Part shown: piece by piece, positions 50,070 to 59,964 of the stretch
Layout of the letters: each line of letters starts with the position of its first letter
How positions within the stretch are numbered: position 1 is the stretch's first letter
NCBI GenBank assembly: GCA_013214355.1
Contig: JABSSL010000076.1
Span: 1-64,000 of the forward strand
DNA from: Saprospiraceae bacterium
GTDB taxonomy: Bacteria; Bacteroidota; Bacteroidia; Chitinophagales; Saprospiraceae
Direction of reading: 5' to 3'
Length of the DNA: 64,000 nucleotides
Notes under the pieces: generated by a model
The model's database searches: none
What the model was told of the DNA's origin: nothing
What the model saw: the letters and a program-made list of their open reading frames with translations, nothing else
Translations under genes and position numbers: made by a program

Positions 50070-52583
50070 ATGAAATTCAGATTTTCATTAGCAGTGCTAT
50101 TGCTGTTGGGATTAGTAATGATTGGGTGTAAAGGAGATCCACCTGCGCCGCCCGAGGAAGAGGAAGAAGAGGTTCCGGTGGAAGACGGAGATGGCATTGA
50201 AGATCTAGAAGTGCCAGATGGATTCAATTATGCGACAAGTACGCTGGTGAATTTTGATTTGATCATGCAGGATTCTGTGGGAGAGAAAGCGCCCTTTACA
50301 CTGACTTCGATTATCGGTGAAAGCGACGAGACAGAACCAGGAACTTTGTTCACTGGGGTCTCGGACTCCAACGGTGTATTTAAAGTGGAGATAGATATCG
50401 CCAACCACTTCAACCAAATTGTGGTGAAGACCGACTATCACGGTTCCATTAAGGGGCACGTTTTTGATCTTCAGGAGAATGTGGATGGAGTTTTGATTGT
50501 CAACGGGAAACAGGACTTTATGGTACTAGACGATAGGACTAATAATTGCTATCCCACCGTTTCCAGTGTTTTCGCAGCAGATAATAAGGCTATCGGGGTA
50601 TCTAGTACAGAAGCACTTCTTAATTGCAAGGTCTTCTACTCTGATGGGAGTTCGCAAACTATCAGCAATGCGACAGGTAATGTTTTCTTCTCTAATAGTA
50701 GCGAGATCTGTAACAATGGGATTGATGATGATGGAGATGGCTTCATTGATTGTGCAGACCCAGAGTGTGGTACGGAATTAAGTGAATGTAGTGGCAGTAT
50801 TCCTTGTGTAAGTAGCTTCTTTCAGATTGTCGGGAAGAGCTTAAAGCAACTGGATCCAATAACTGGCGCCTATAAAAACGTCGGTGATTTACCCAATTCT
50901 TTCAATACCTACAATGGTGGAGGATATAATCAAGAGGACGGCTATATCTATTGTACGGGCAGGGTAAATAGTACTGGCAAGATATATATGGTAAGGCTTT
51001 ACAGTAATGCCAACATCACTAATATGGGTGAACTTGTTGGGTTTAAAGGTAGAAGCTACACTGGTGACATGGATGATGCCGGTAACTGGACTAATTTCTA
51101 TTACGACAATGGAAACTGGCATATCTCGACCGTGGACGTGAGTCAGCCAACCATGAACTTTGTCACAGAACAAGCAGCACCAAGCTCCGTTGGTAATGTG
51201 AATTTCTATGATTGGGTGTACAATGCAGTCTGTGATAAGTTCTATACTATCACTCAACATGGCGCCGAGTTACTGGAAGCTGATCACAACGCTAAAACGA
51301 TCAGAAGTATAGGTAGCTACAGTGGACTTCCTAGCGGTGCCTACGGCGCCGCATGGTCGGATCAGGACGGTCACCTATACTTCAGTAACAACAATACGGG
51401 GCGGATTTATAAAGTGACCATGAGTGGTTGTAACCCTGGTGCTATAACACATATTTTCACGGGAGCCGCTACGAGTAATAATGATGGCATGTCTTGCCCC
51501 AGTGCTCCGATTGCCGAGTTTAATGGAAATGATGTGGATAATGATGGACTGACGGATAACTTAGAATTAGCCACCTATACCAACCCACTAGATGCGTGTA
51601 GCCCATTATTTGACGCCCCTTCTTGTGACGGTATCTTGAATAGTGGTTTTGTTGTACAAGCTCCCCCGGGTAAAACCATCGCTTATGTTGAGGTAGATTT
51701 CAACTGTGATGCCCCCGACGAATATTCCTACGTATTTAATGATAATGTTGATAATGATATTGATGACGATGGAGTACCGAACGCCATTGATCCAAATCCA
51801 GATGATCCCAACCAGGCCTTTGTACAGTACCGACCGTCGCAGAATAGCTTTGGCACCTATGGATATGAAGACCTTTGGCCAGAAGTAGGAGATTACGACT
51901 TCAATGATTTTGTGGTACAGGTAAAGGAGAGAATTATTACCAATAGTAGCAGCAGAGTGTATCGCGTGGTCTATGATATCAAGATCATGGCCATGGGAGG
52001 GATATACAATAACAATTTTGGGATTGTCACACCGGACCCAGGGAATAATGCCGCTGTCAAAGTGATTTCCCCACAAAATGTGACCTGGGCCACCGAGCAT
52101 AGGGGAACAACTGAGGTAATTATCATAAAGAAACCAAAGCAATTATTCTATCAACTTGGAGTGATTAATGCGTCAAATTCAGATCCTTACTATCAACCAG
52201 TAGAGTTCCAAGTACAAGTTGACCTTAACGGCAGCTATAGTTATCCTTCTGGCTACAAGCCTAGTTTCTTCATCGAGCAAAATGGTATTGATGGCCACGA
52301 AATACATATTGCCGGTGTGGCGCCAACATCCAATCTCCGAAGCGGATTATTTGGAACGGGGCATGATGACAGTAGCTTCTCCAGGAGTAAGTACTACCTA
52401 ACCTCTACCAACCTACCTTGGGGGATTTATATTCCGACCGAATGGGACTATCCACAAGAAGGGATCGATCTGACGGTAGCGTACAAACGATTTGCGGAGT
52501 ATGCTCAATCTAATCCCGGTTTGTCTTGGTACACCAATAACACTGCCAATATAACATCAGGTAAGACCTATACACGACATTAG
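50070..52583 (+). CDS. LruC-domain secreted lipoprotein
   Basis: A lipoprotein signal (GLVMIGC) is followed by a Pro/Glu-rich linker. An N-terminal module (LEVPDGFNYATSTLVNFDL..) is shared with the downstream lipoprotein. Calcium-type repeats appear as GIDDDGDGFIDCADPEC and NDVDNDGLTDNLE. A beta-propeller-like middle part (GSYSGLPSGAYGAAWSDQDG) comes next. The C-terminal third is the LruC/DUF4842-type domain (WPEVGDYDFNDFVVQVKERI). It is probably cell-surface. A perfect terminator follows. Confidence 0.85.
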   Translation: MKFRFSLAVLLLLGLVMIGCKGDPPAPPEEEEEEVPVEDGDGIEDLEVPDGFNYATSTLVNFDLIMQDSVGEKAPFTLTSIIGESDETEPGTLFTGVSDSNGVFKVEIDIANHFNQIVVKTDYHGSIKGHVFDLQENVDGVLIVNGKQDFMVLDDRTNNCYPTVSSVFAADNKAIGVSSTEALLNCKVFYSDGSSQTISNATGNVFFSNSSEICNNGIDDDGDGFIDCADPECGTELSECSGSIPCVSSFFQIVGKSLKQLDPITGAYKNVGDLPNSFNTYNGGGYNQEDGYIYCTGRVNSTGKIYMVRLYSNANITNMGELVGFKGRSYTGDMDDAGNWTNFYYDNGNWHISTVDVSQPTMNFVTEQAAPSSVGNVNFYDWVYNAVCDKFYTITQHGAELLEADHNAKTIRSIGSYSGLPSGAYGAAWSDQDGHLYFSNNNTGRIYKVTMSGCNPGAITHIFTGAATSNNDGMSCPSAPIAEFNGNDVDNDGLTDNLELATYTNPLDACSPLFDAPSCDGILNSGFVVQAPPGKTIAYVEVDFNCDAPDEYSYVFNDNVDNDIDDDGVPNAIDPNPDDPNQAFVQYRPSQNSFGTYGYEDLWPEVGDYDFNDFVVQVKERIITNSSSRVYRVVYDIKIMAMGGIYNNNFGIVTPDPGNNAAVKVISPQNVTWATEHRGTTEVIIIKKPKQLFYQLGVINASNSDPYYQPVEFQVQVDLNGSYSYPSGYKPSFFIEQNGIDGHEIHIAGVAPTSNLRSGLFGTGHDDSSFSRSKYYLTSTNLPWGIYIPTEWDYPQEGIDLTVAYKRFAEYAQSNPGLSWYTNNTANITSGKTYTRH

Positions 52584-52602
52584 CGTTCATAGTCAAAATA
52601 CC

Positions 52603-52640
52603 GGATAAGCCTGCCAAGCAGGCTTATCCTTACTTTTTTT
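52603..52640 (+). terminator. Strong terminator after the LruC gene
   Basis: A perfect 12-bp stem, GGATAAGCCTGC and GCAGGCTTATCC with a 3-nt loop, is followed by TTACTTTTTTT. It lies 20 bp past the stop. Confidence 0.9.
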
Positions 52641-52710
52641 ACGCAAGCAAACACACCTGTACGACACTAAGGATCCAATACTTTCTATACCACAAACAAA
52701 TACAATTCAT

Positions 52711-53127
52711 ATGAGAACTACAGGCTTATTCATCCTTGTGTTGCTTATGTCTTCTTGTGCCATTTCAAACAAAAACAGCATGGCGAATTCTCCATCCAGT
52801 ATGCAGGATTTGCATGTGCCCGACGGCTTTACCTATGATAATGTAACAAACGTGAAGGTAGCTTTGCAGTTTCAAGGTCGGGATTTCAAAGATGGTCCTA
52901 CTGCGACCTATAAGATCTTAGGAGTTGATGAGAAGAAGAGTCGAGATCTGTTGGTGCAGGGGCAGATTAATGAAAAAGGAAAGATAGAGACGGGTATGTT
53001 CATCCCCTTGCATTTTACTGATCTGGTTTTGCAGGTTAATTATGGTCCTAGAACCTATGAAATGCCACTGAAAAAAAGGCCTGTAATAGCCCAGATTATT
53101 TGGATGGACTATGAAGGCTTGTTTTAG
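52711..53127 (+). CDS. Small lipoprotein paralogous to the LruC protein N-terminus
   Basis: A lipoprotein signal (LLMSSCA) is followed by LHVPDGFTYDNVTNVKVALQF and KIETGMFIPLHFTDLVLQVNYG, which align with residues about 45-130 of the 837-aa LruC protein (LEVPDGFNYATSTLVNFDL, FKVEIDIANHFNQIVVKTDYH). It is thus one stand-alone module of the same kind (139 aa), probably a beta-sandwich. The upstream terminator suggests its own promoter. The function is unknown. Confidence 0.8.
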   Translation: MRTTGLFILVLLMSSCAISNKNSMANSPSSMQDLHVPDGFTYDNVTNVKVALQFQGRDFKDGPTATYKILGVDEKKSRDLLVQGQINEKGKIETGMFIPLHFTDLVLQVNYGPRTYEMPLKKRPVIAQIIWMDYEGLF

Positions 53128-53387
53128 ATGAAGAGATATTGAGTTAGATATATTCAAAAGCGGTTTTAGATGTAGTTTTAGTCAAGCTCAACTGCTAGAT
53201 GCACATAAGCTTGCTGAGGCGCATGCCAAGATTTTCCTGGTTTGCGCCTTTTAAATTTGCCTCTATCCTGCTACAATAAGCATCATTTTTGCCCAGAAAA
53301 GCAGTTTTGGGATTGCCTCTACCAATTCCTACTCCTTTTTTCTATTTTGCAGCTCGCCTTATTATTTACGAAAAACCAATCAGCAAC

Positions 53388-55985
53388 ATGAGTCAACTAC
53401 GATTAGCACTACTTTTGGGATTGATCTGCTGGGTTAGTTTGGCGCAAGCGCAAAAGAAAGAACTAACCTACTACCTTCCAGACATTGAGTACAATCCTGA
53501 AATTCCTACGCCCGAGCAAGTACTAGGCTATCAGATTGGAGAATGGCATATGAGCCATGATCAACTGATCTACTATATGCGGACTCTTGCTGCTGCTTCA
53601 CCGAAAATACAATTGGTGGAACACGCTCGTACCTTTGAAGGCCGTCCACTCATACATCTAATCGTTAGCTCTACTGCTAATCATAACCGACTAGAAGAGA
53701 TTCGAGAAAAGCATGTTCAATTGAGTGATCCGACCTCGGCTAGTGAGTTAAATACCGCAGATATGCCCGTGGTGATCCATCAGGCTTATGGTATTCATGG
53801 TAATGAAGCCAGTGGGATCAATGCCTCCGCACTCGTAGCCTATTATTTGGCAGCAGGAGAATCAAGTGAGGTTAAAACCCTCTTGGATAATGCCGTTATC
53901 ATCATAGATCCTTGTCTAAATCCTGATGGAGCACATCGCTTTTCCTCTTGGGTGAATACGCATAAGAATAAGAATCTCACCTCAGATCCTCAGGATCGAG
54001 AATATACAGAAAGTTGGCCACGAGGGCGAACGAATCACTACTGGTTTGACCTGAATCGGGATTATCTACCCGTGCAATTTCCGGAAAGCCAAGGGCGTAT
54101 TGAGGTGTTTCATCGCTGGAAACCAAATGTATACACCGATCATCACGAAATGGGATCCAACGCCACCTTCTTCTTCATGCCTGGAGAGCCTACCCGGGTC
54201 AATCCCACCACACCACAAAAGAACCAAGATTTAACGGCGAAGATTGGTGCCTATCATCAGGCAGCTCTTGATGGATTGGGGTCTCTCTATTACAGTGGCG
54301 AAGGTTACGACGATTTCTATTATGGTAAGGGCTCTACCTATCCAGATGCGAATGGCTGTATTGGTATCCTCTTTGAACAGGGAAGTTCACGTGGACATCT
54401 TCAGAAGACGACAAATGGATTGTTAAGCTTTCCCTTTACGATTCGCAATCAGGTAGCTACTTCTCTATCTACCCAGAAAGCTTCATTGGAGCTAAGGACA
54501 GAGCTGCTGGATTTCCAGCGTGAGTTTTACCAGGAAGGACTAAAAAAAGCAGCGAGAGAACGGGTCAAGGGTTATGTTTTCGGAGATAGTCATGATCCAA
54601 GCAGAACTAGAGCTTTAGTCAAAATAATGCAGCAGCATCAAATCCAGGTGTACCGAAGCAAAGAGACTGAGACTAAGATCGCAGGGGCAGCTGCTGCCAA
54701 GGAAGCATATGTAGTCCCCCTGGATCAAACGCAATATCACTTGATTAAAGGAATGTTTGATGTCCGCACTAGTTTTGAGGATAGCCTTTTTTATGATGTC
54801 TCTGCCTGGACCTTGCCTTATGCTTTTAATTTACCCTACGAAGCCATTACTGACAATGGACGAATGAATGCCTTACAGGGGACACTGGTGGAAGGAGAAC
54901 TGGGTGGTGAAAATCCGAATTTTTCAAAAGCCAGCTATGCCTACGTGATGTCCTGGGATGATTATCAAGCTCCCCAAGCTTTGAGTCACCTACTTTCCGC
55001 TGACCTTATGGTGCGAGTGACAACCAAACCTTTTCAATTGGAAGGAAAATCCTATGAGGTAGGAACCTTGGTGGTCCCTGTGCAACAGGAAGTCATGAGC
55101 AAGGATGATCTTTATAGTAAGCTACAGTCGATCAGCAAGCTAACAAAAGTTCCCTTCGTGCCTGTGAGCACAGGTCTAAGCCCCGTAGGACCAGACCTAG
55201 GCAGTCGAGATATGTTTGTTCTTGATGCACCCAAGGTGCTTCTATTGGTAGGAGATGGAGTGAGTAGCTACGAGGCAGGGGAGGTGTGGCACCTATTGGA
55301 TCAGCGATATGATATTGCGGTAACTAAAGGCACCACGACGAGCTTTAACCGATTGGATGTAAGCCGATACAATGTGATCATCATGGTGGATGGATCTTAT
55401 GCTAGCCTGGGAAAATCTGGAGCTGGAAAATTAAAATCCTGGGTGAGCCAGGGGGGAACCTTGGTGGCTTCTAAGAGAGCGGTAAGCTGGGCGGCAAGCA
55501 ATGGCTTAGCCAATGTTAAGGTGAAGAAACGTGAACCGGCTAATAATGGGCGGCGTCCGTACGGAAAATTGGCTAGAGACAATGGCGGTCGGGTAGTTGG
55601 GGGTGCGATTGTGGAAGCGGAAGTGGATCTTAGTCACCCGCTCTTGTATGGATACCATCGAGAAAAAATGCCTGTATTTCGAAGAGGCACCTTGTTGATT
55701 GAAGAGGCGCAGAATCCCTACGCCACTCCCATTCGATATACTGAAGATCCGCTTCTGAGTGGATACATACATAAAGATGAGCAAAAGCGATTATCACGAG
55801 CTGCGGCAGCTGTAGTCAGTGCTACGGGGCGTGGGAAAGTAATCTGTCTGAGTGACAACCCAAACTTCCGCGCCTTCTGGTACGGGACCAACAAGATCTT
55901 TGCGAATGCGATCTTCTTTGGGCAGATCATCAGCAGCGGTGGCTCAGAAACACAACCGCCAAAACGGGCTGCTAAACAGGAGTAA
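53388..55985 (+). CDS. M14-family zinc carboxypeptidase
   Basis: The ATG at 53388 gives a clear signal peptide (ending AQAQ); the tracked start adds 33 unlikely residues. Zinc ligands are His137 and Glu140 in HGNEASG and a His in YTDHHEMGS; the catalytic Glu is in GILFEQGSS. The C-terminal half has a GATase1/DJ-1-like domain (APKVLLLVGDGVSSYEAGEVW) often found in this M14 subfamily, and a final SDNPNFRAFWYGTNK. It is a periplasmic or surface peptidase removing C-terminal residues. No T9SS tail is seen. Confidence 0.9.
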   Translation: MSQLRLALLLGLICWVSLAQAQKKELTYYLPDIEYNPEIPTPEQVLGYQIGEWHMSHDQLIYYMRTLAAASPKIQLVEHARTFEGRPLIHLIVSSTANHNRLEEIREKHVQLSDPTSASELNTADMPVVIHQAYGIHGNEASGINASALVAYYLAAGESSEVKTLLDNAVIIIDPCLNPDGAHRFSSWVNTHKNKNLTSDPQDREYTESWPRGRTNHYWFDLNRDYLPVQFPESQGRIEVFHRWKPNVYTDHHEMGSNATFFFMPGEPTRVNPTTPQKNQDLTAKIGAYHQAALDGLGSLYYSGEGYDDFYYGKGSTYPDANGCIGILFEQGSSRGHLQKTTNGLLSFPFTIRNQVATSLSTQKASLELRTELLDFQREFYQEGLKKAARERVKGYVFGDSHDPSRTRALVKIMQQHQIQVYRSKETETKIAGAAAAKEAYVVPLDQTQYHLIKGMFDVRTSFEDSLFYDVSAWTLPYAFNLPYEAITDNGRMNALQGTLVEGELGGENPNFSKASYAYVMSWDDYQAPQALSHLLSADLMVRVTTKPFQLEGKSYEVGTLVVPVQQEVMSKDDLYSKLQSISKLTKVPFVPVSTGLSPVGPDLGSRDMFVLDAPKVLLLVGDGVSSYEAGEVWHLLDQRYDIAVTKGTTTSFNRLDVSRYNVIIMVDGSYASLGKSGAGKLKSWVSQGGTLVASKRAVSWAASNGLANVKVKKREPANNGRRPYGKLARDNGGRVVGGAIVEAEVDLSHPLLYGYHREKMPVFRRGTLLIEEAQNPYATPIRYTEDPLLSGYIHKDEQKRLSRAAAAVVSATGRGKVICLSDNPNFRAFWYGTNKIFANAIFFGQIISSGGSETQPPKRAAKQE

Positions 55986-56114
55986 CGGTACACCTTGAAC
56001 GAGAGAATATGCTTTAAAACAAAACTATTGCCTCCCAACTCTCGGATTACATCTGGGAGTAGGAGAAAACTAAGAACACACGTCATCGACTACTAGTTCT
56101 CTACTACCATACGC

Positions 56115-56642
56115 ATGATCACGAACTGGCGTTCTTACATATGCTTGTTTTGGATGGTGAGTTCAATCTATTGGGTTGACTTGAAGGCTCAGCGCTCCCT
56201 CCCCGCAAATCCGATATCCCCTGATACCATTTTGATGCTCAACAATGGGATGGGCATAGATTATTACATGAGTGGAAGAAAGGTCAATTTAGCGGTGATG
56301 GAATGGTATATGCATGATATTCCTTCTGCGAAAAAAGATATCCATGCCGCATTGGTATCCGATCAATTAAGTGTCGTGGGATATAGTGCGGGGAGTCTCT
56401 TCACGGTGACTGGTTTGTTGGTGTATGAACCTAATCAAAAGCTGGCGAGTAATCTGATGATGATTGGTGGAATCTCCTTAGGAACGGGTATTATTTCCCA
56501 GATCATCAGTGGGAAGTACAAAAAAACAGCAGTTCGTAAGTACAATGCCGCCATTCGGAAATCAAAGCAGATGAAGGCTAAAGGGGTGAGCTACCGAGCC
56601 AGATTTGGTTTAAATAGTCGGGGACTCGTCATTAAATTTTGA
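56115..56642 (+). CDS. Small secreted protein of unknown function
   Basis: A signal peptide (about residues 1-27, ending DLKAQ) precedes a region with a possible helix pair (YSAGSLFTVTGLLVY and LMMIGGISLGTGIISQII), which look like two membrane segments. The C-terminus is basic (KYKKTAVRKYNAAIRKSKQMK). I recognise no family. It is 130 bp downstream of the M14 gene and ends 3 bp from the convergent glycerate kinase gene. Confidence 0.7.
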   Translation: MITNWRSYICLFWMVSSIYWVDLKAQRSLPANPISPDTILMLNNGMGIDYYMSGRKVNLAVMEWYMHDIPSAKKDIHAALVSDQLSVVGYSAGSLFTVTGLLVYEPNQKLASNLMMIGGISLGTGIISQIISGKYKKTAVRKYNAAIRKSKQMKAKGVSYRARFGLNSRGLVIKF

Positions 56643-56645
56643 GCT

Positions 56646-57770
56646 TTAGTCTTGGTTCCAAGCAAGACTCCGGGCTAGGTTGAAACCCAGCGCCTCCAGA
56701 TTGTCCTCGCTTTGCTCTAGGGCTTCCGTGAGTGTGACGGGCTGACGTTGTATGGAAAAAGCAGCTTGCAGCCCAATCTGTTGGATGAGTTCTGTCGAGG
56801 CAAGTAGGGCACCACAAACGGCGATTACGGGCCGCTTAAACTGCTGAGCCCGTTGGCAGATCCCCTTGATTAACTTTCCCTGTACGGTCTGGTCATCAAT
56901 TTTCCCTTCCCCCGTAATCACTAAATCCGCCTGTTCTAAGGCATGATTAAAGTGGGCTTCGTCCATGATCGCTTCAATGCCAGATCTCAGCGTACCATTG
57001 AGGAAGGCCATGGCTCCATATCCCATTCCACCCGCAGCTCCTGCCCCTGGGACCTGGTCTAGTTTTTTGTGTAAACTAGCTTCCACTTGCCGAGCAAGAT
57101 GTTCCAGTCCAGTATCCAATTCTGCCACCATATCATCTGTAGCTCCTTTTTGCGGCCCATAGACAGCTGCAGCTCCCATGGGGCCAAAAAGGGGGTTATT
57201 CACATCGCATAAGACCTCTAGACTGGGGAAGGATCGTTCTGGTGGAATGATTTTGACAATCCGCCGGAGGTCCTCTCCATTTCCTGCTAATTCCTCATTG
57301 GCTTCATCTAGAAACTGATAGCCTAAAGCTTTAGCCATTCCAATGCCACCATCATTCGTGGCACTTCCACCGATTCCTAGGAATATTTTCTCAACGCCTT
57401 GATCTATGGCTTTTTGAATAAGTTGGCCGGTACCGAAGGTGCCTGTTTTCAGGGGATTGCGAAGAGGCCGGGGAACCAACTGTAAGCCTGAGGCCTCCGC
57501 CATATCGATATAGGCTTTGGTACCATCAGCCGATAATCCGTAGCCTGCCTTAACCGTCGCAGCTAAGGGGCCTTGTACTTCCACCTCCACCCACTTTCCC
57601 TGTGTGTGGTAAGTCATTATGCTGGCAGTTCCCTCTCCGCCATCTGCCATCGGGAATAACTGTATTTGGGTACTCGGATAAGCTTTTTTGATACCCCGCT
57701 CTAGCGCTTGACAAACCAATACCGCTGTTAAGCTATCTTTGAAGGAATCACAAGCTATTAGTACATTCAT
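56646..57770 (-). CDS. glxK: Glycerate kinase (GlxK/GarK family)
   Basis: The family start MNVLIACDSFKDSLTA, the catalytic DGGEGT region (MADGGEGTAS), GIGGSATNDGGIGMAKALGY and the C-terminal TGEGKIDDQTVQGK are all present. It phosphorylates glycerate to 2-phosphoglycerate in glyoxylate/tartronate metabolism. The 374 residues match the family. It lies downstream of the NtrC-type regulator (31 bp gap) on the same strand. Confidence 0.93.
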   Translation of the reverse strand: MNVLIACDSFKDSLTAVLVCQALERGIKKAYPSTQIQLFPMADGGEGTASIMTYHTQGKWVEVEVQGPLAATVKAGYGLSADGTKAYIDMAEASGLQLVPRPLRNPLKTGTFGTGQLIQKAIDQGVEKIFLGIGGSATNDGGIGMAKALGYQFLDEANEELAGNGEDLRRIVKIIPPERSFPSLEVLCDVNNPLFGPMGAAAVYGPQKGATDDMVAELDTGLEHLARQVEASLHKKLDQVPGAGAAGGMGYGAMAFLNGTLRSGIEAIMDEAHFNHALEQADLVITGEGKIDDQTVQGKLIKGICQRAQQFKRPVIAVCGALLASTELIQQIGLQAAFSIQRQPVTLTEALEQSEDNLEALGFNLARSLAWNQD

Positions 57771-57801
57771 AAGTCAGCAGAGGAAGGGTTAGGAGCAGTT
57801 A

Positions 57802-59187
57802 CTACAGGCCATACTTATCCATTCGGCGGTATAAGGCGGCCCGGGTTAAGCCTAGTTCATCGGCAGCTTTTGAGATATTTCCACCATGATGCGTTAAGAC
57901 TTTGCGGATGGCCCAGCTTTCTAGTTCTGCTAGATTGTAGCTTTCTGGCTCTCCCGCTTTCTTGCCCTGCCTTTGCCCGCCTTCTCCTTGTTGGATAAAG
58001 TCTGAGATGGTCAATTCTCTATCTTCTGCTAAGATTACCGCTCTTTCTACTGCATGCCTCAACTCTCGGATATTCCCTGGCCAATTGTAAGCCTGTAAGC
58101 GTTTTAAAGTCTCCTTCTTGAGAGAAAGACTGGGCCGCTGATATTTTCGAGTATAGATCTTCAGATAATGATCAATGAGTAATGGAATATCTGATTGACG
58201 TTGTCGTAGGGGCGGGAGCTTAATTTCCACGGTATTAATTCGATACACCAAATCCTGACGGAACTTCGACTCTCCGACCATATCATAGAGCGGCATATTG
58301 GTCGCACAGATCAATCGAATATCAACACTAATGGCTTCATTAGCACCAATCCGCTGAATCTGGCGACTTTGCAAAGCTGTCAATAACTTGGCTTGTAGAG
58401 GGAGAGACAAATTTCCAATCTCATCCAGGAAAAGTGTTCCTCCAGAAGCAATTTCAAAGCGACCCGCACGATCTTCCTTGGCATCGGTAAAGGCGCCTTT
58501 TTTATGTCCAAACAACTCACTGCCAAAGAGGGTCTCTGGGATCGCACCCAAATCGACGCTGATAAAGACTTCTTTGGATCTTTGAGATTGACGATGTATT
58601 GCTCTGGCTACCAGCTCTTTACCCGTACCATTTTCTCCTAGGATCAGTACGTTGGCATCGGTCTTCGCCACCTTCTCCACCATGGAAAAAACCTGTTTCA
58701 TGGCTGGAGACTCACCAATGATCTCTCCGAACGGTTGATCCAAATCAGAACTGAGCGTTTGTTTTTCCTCTTCCAGCTTCTTCACCTGCTTGCGAGAGTT
58801 ACTGAGCTCCAGAGACTTAAGCAGGGTAGTCAAAAGTCTTTCATTCCGCCATGGCTTCTCTATAAAGTCCAATGCTCCAATCTTTACACACTTAACCGCA
58901 GTTTTTACATCCGCATAAGCAGTGATCATGATTACTTGAGCGTCTGGCTTTAGTTCCATGGTTTTTTCGAGCCACATCATACCATCCCGTCCAGACGTAT
59001 CCCCCTTGCGGAAGTTCATATCCAGCATGATTAGGTCATAGTCACCATTGCGCAGATGGCGAGGTAATTGGAATGGGTTGTTCTCTGTTATAACCTCGGT
59101 GAAATGTTGAGACAGAAAAAATTTCAGACTTAACAGAATATCCTCTTCATCATCGACAATCAGAATTCTTGCCTTTTTTTTCTCCAT
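57802..59187 (-). CDS. NtrC-family sigma-54-dependent response regulator
   Basis: A receiver domain (phospho-Asp56 in LIMLDMNF), an AAA+ sigma-54 activation domain and a Fis-type HTH (NISKAADELGLTRAALYRRMDKYG) are in order. The Walker A is GENGTGKE (184-191). The sigma-54 contact loop reads GAFTDA (231-236) in place of the more usual GAFTGA, a substitution often seen in this group. A cognate kinase is not in the window. The sigma-54 promoter upstream of the plus-strand efflux operon, 0.8 kb away, is its likely target. Confidence 0.95.
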   Translation of the reverse strand: MEKKKARILIVDDEEDILLSLKFFLSQHFTEVITENNPFQLPRHLRNGDYDLIMLDMNFRKGDTSGRDGMMWLEKTMELKPDAQVIMITAYADVKTAVKCVKIGALDFIEKPWRNERLLTTLLKSLELSNSRKQVKKLEEEKQTLSSDLDQPFGEIIGESPAMKQVFSMVEKVAKTDANVLILGENGTGKELVARAIHRQSQRSKEVFISVDLGAIPETLFGSELFGHKKGAFTDAKEDRAGRFEIASGGTLFLDEIGNLSLPLQAKLLTALQSRQIQRIGANEAISVDIRLICATNMPLYDMVGESKFRQDLVYRINTVEIKLPPLRQRQSDIPLLIDHYLKIYTRKYQRPSLSLKKETLKRLQAYNWPGNIRELRHAVERAVILAEDRELTISDFIQQGEGGQRQGKKAGEPESYNLAELESWAIRKVLTHHGGNISKAADELGLTRAALYRRMDKYGL

Positions 59188-59391
59188 GTTTTTGTTTGAT
59201 TAACCTCTTCTACTGTAGTGAAAACTTATAATGAACCGTTAGTAATGTTTAATACAAAATGGAGAATGGATAATGTCTTTGAGACATTGAAACTCGTTCG
59301 GTCTACACGCTACATTAATCATTCAACATTTTCATTAGTAATTAAAATCGGTAGGTTTTATGGGGCGTTCTTAGCCTAGTAGGCCTTCACA

Positions 59392-59820
59392 TTAACGATC
59401 TTTTTTGCGGATAACAAGCTTTAGTCCTGACCATATCTTATCAACGGCGCATACCTTTACATCCACCAACTTATGCGCAAAGGCAGCAGCGCGAATGACA
59501 TCCTCTGTAATATCTGTAGGTACTTTTGAGGCCTTTTTGGGCCAGGAAACCCAAATCATCCCATTGGACTTGATCTCTTCACGAAGCAGCGGCAAGTGTT
59601 GATCCAGCTCTGCTCTTTCTTTGGTGAAAAAATGAATAAAATCCTTTTCGGGGGAATCGTCTTCCTCGATGGCGACATCCTCCGGCCACGCTTCAAATAG
59701 ATCGAAATAGTACGCAGGTGTTTGTACGAGCTTCACTACAAATCCAGGCTTAATTCCGAGTTTTTTTGCGAGTGGTGTTCCAGAGTAACCAGCGCTACGG
59801 GCAGACTTTTTGTTATCCAT
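59392..59820 (-). CDS. DUF3052-family small cytosolic protein
   Basis: I use the ATG at 59820 (MDNKKSARSAGYSGTPLAKKLGI), which begins at the DUF3052 motif; the tracked start adds 13 residues. Two further motifs fit the family: YSGTPLAKKLGIKPG and NGMIWVSWPKKASKVPTDITED. The length is about 142 residues. The function is unknown. It is divergent from the efflux operon, and its promoter lies inside the region of TGTTCG half-sites. Confidence 0.85.
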   Translation of the reverse strand: MDNKKSARSAGYSGTPLAKKLGIKPGFVVKLVQTPAYYFDLFEAWPEDVAIEEDDSPEKDFIHFFTKERAELDQHLPLLREEIKSNGMIWVSWPKKASKVPTDITEDVIRAAAFAHKLVDVKVCAVDKIWSGLKLVIRKKDR

Positions 59821-59862
59821 TGCTATAAAGATACACTTTGGGACAAAAAGTTGCCACAATTA

Positions 59863-59912
59863 TGTTCGTTTTCGGACACTTTCTGTTCATTAGTGAACGA
59901 TAAAATCGAACA
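59863..59912 (+). promoter_or_regulatory. Cluster of TGTTCG-like half-sites upstream of the sigma-54 promoter
   Basis: Half-sites occur at 59863 (TGTTCG), 59873 (CGGACA), 59884 (TGTTCA), 59894 (TGAACG) and 59907 (CGAACA). They form two inverted pairs plus one extra site, spaced about 10-13 bp, so they lie near one face of the helix. The cluster is about 50-100 bp upstream of the -24 element, where enhancer sites for NtrC-type activators are usually found. Confidence 0.6.
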
Positions 59913-59964
59913 GGAAGCCAAATTTAAATTTGTAGTATACTGTATATGAATGAGTTATTAAAAA

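Noticed and set aside
51606-52142. Minus-strand ORF of 178 codons
   Set aside because: It is the shadow of the LruC coding frame and is rich in Ile/His runs.
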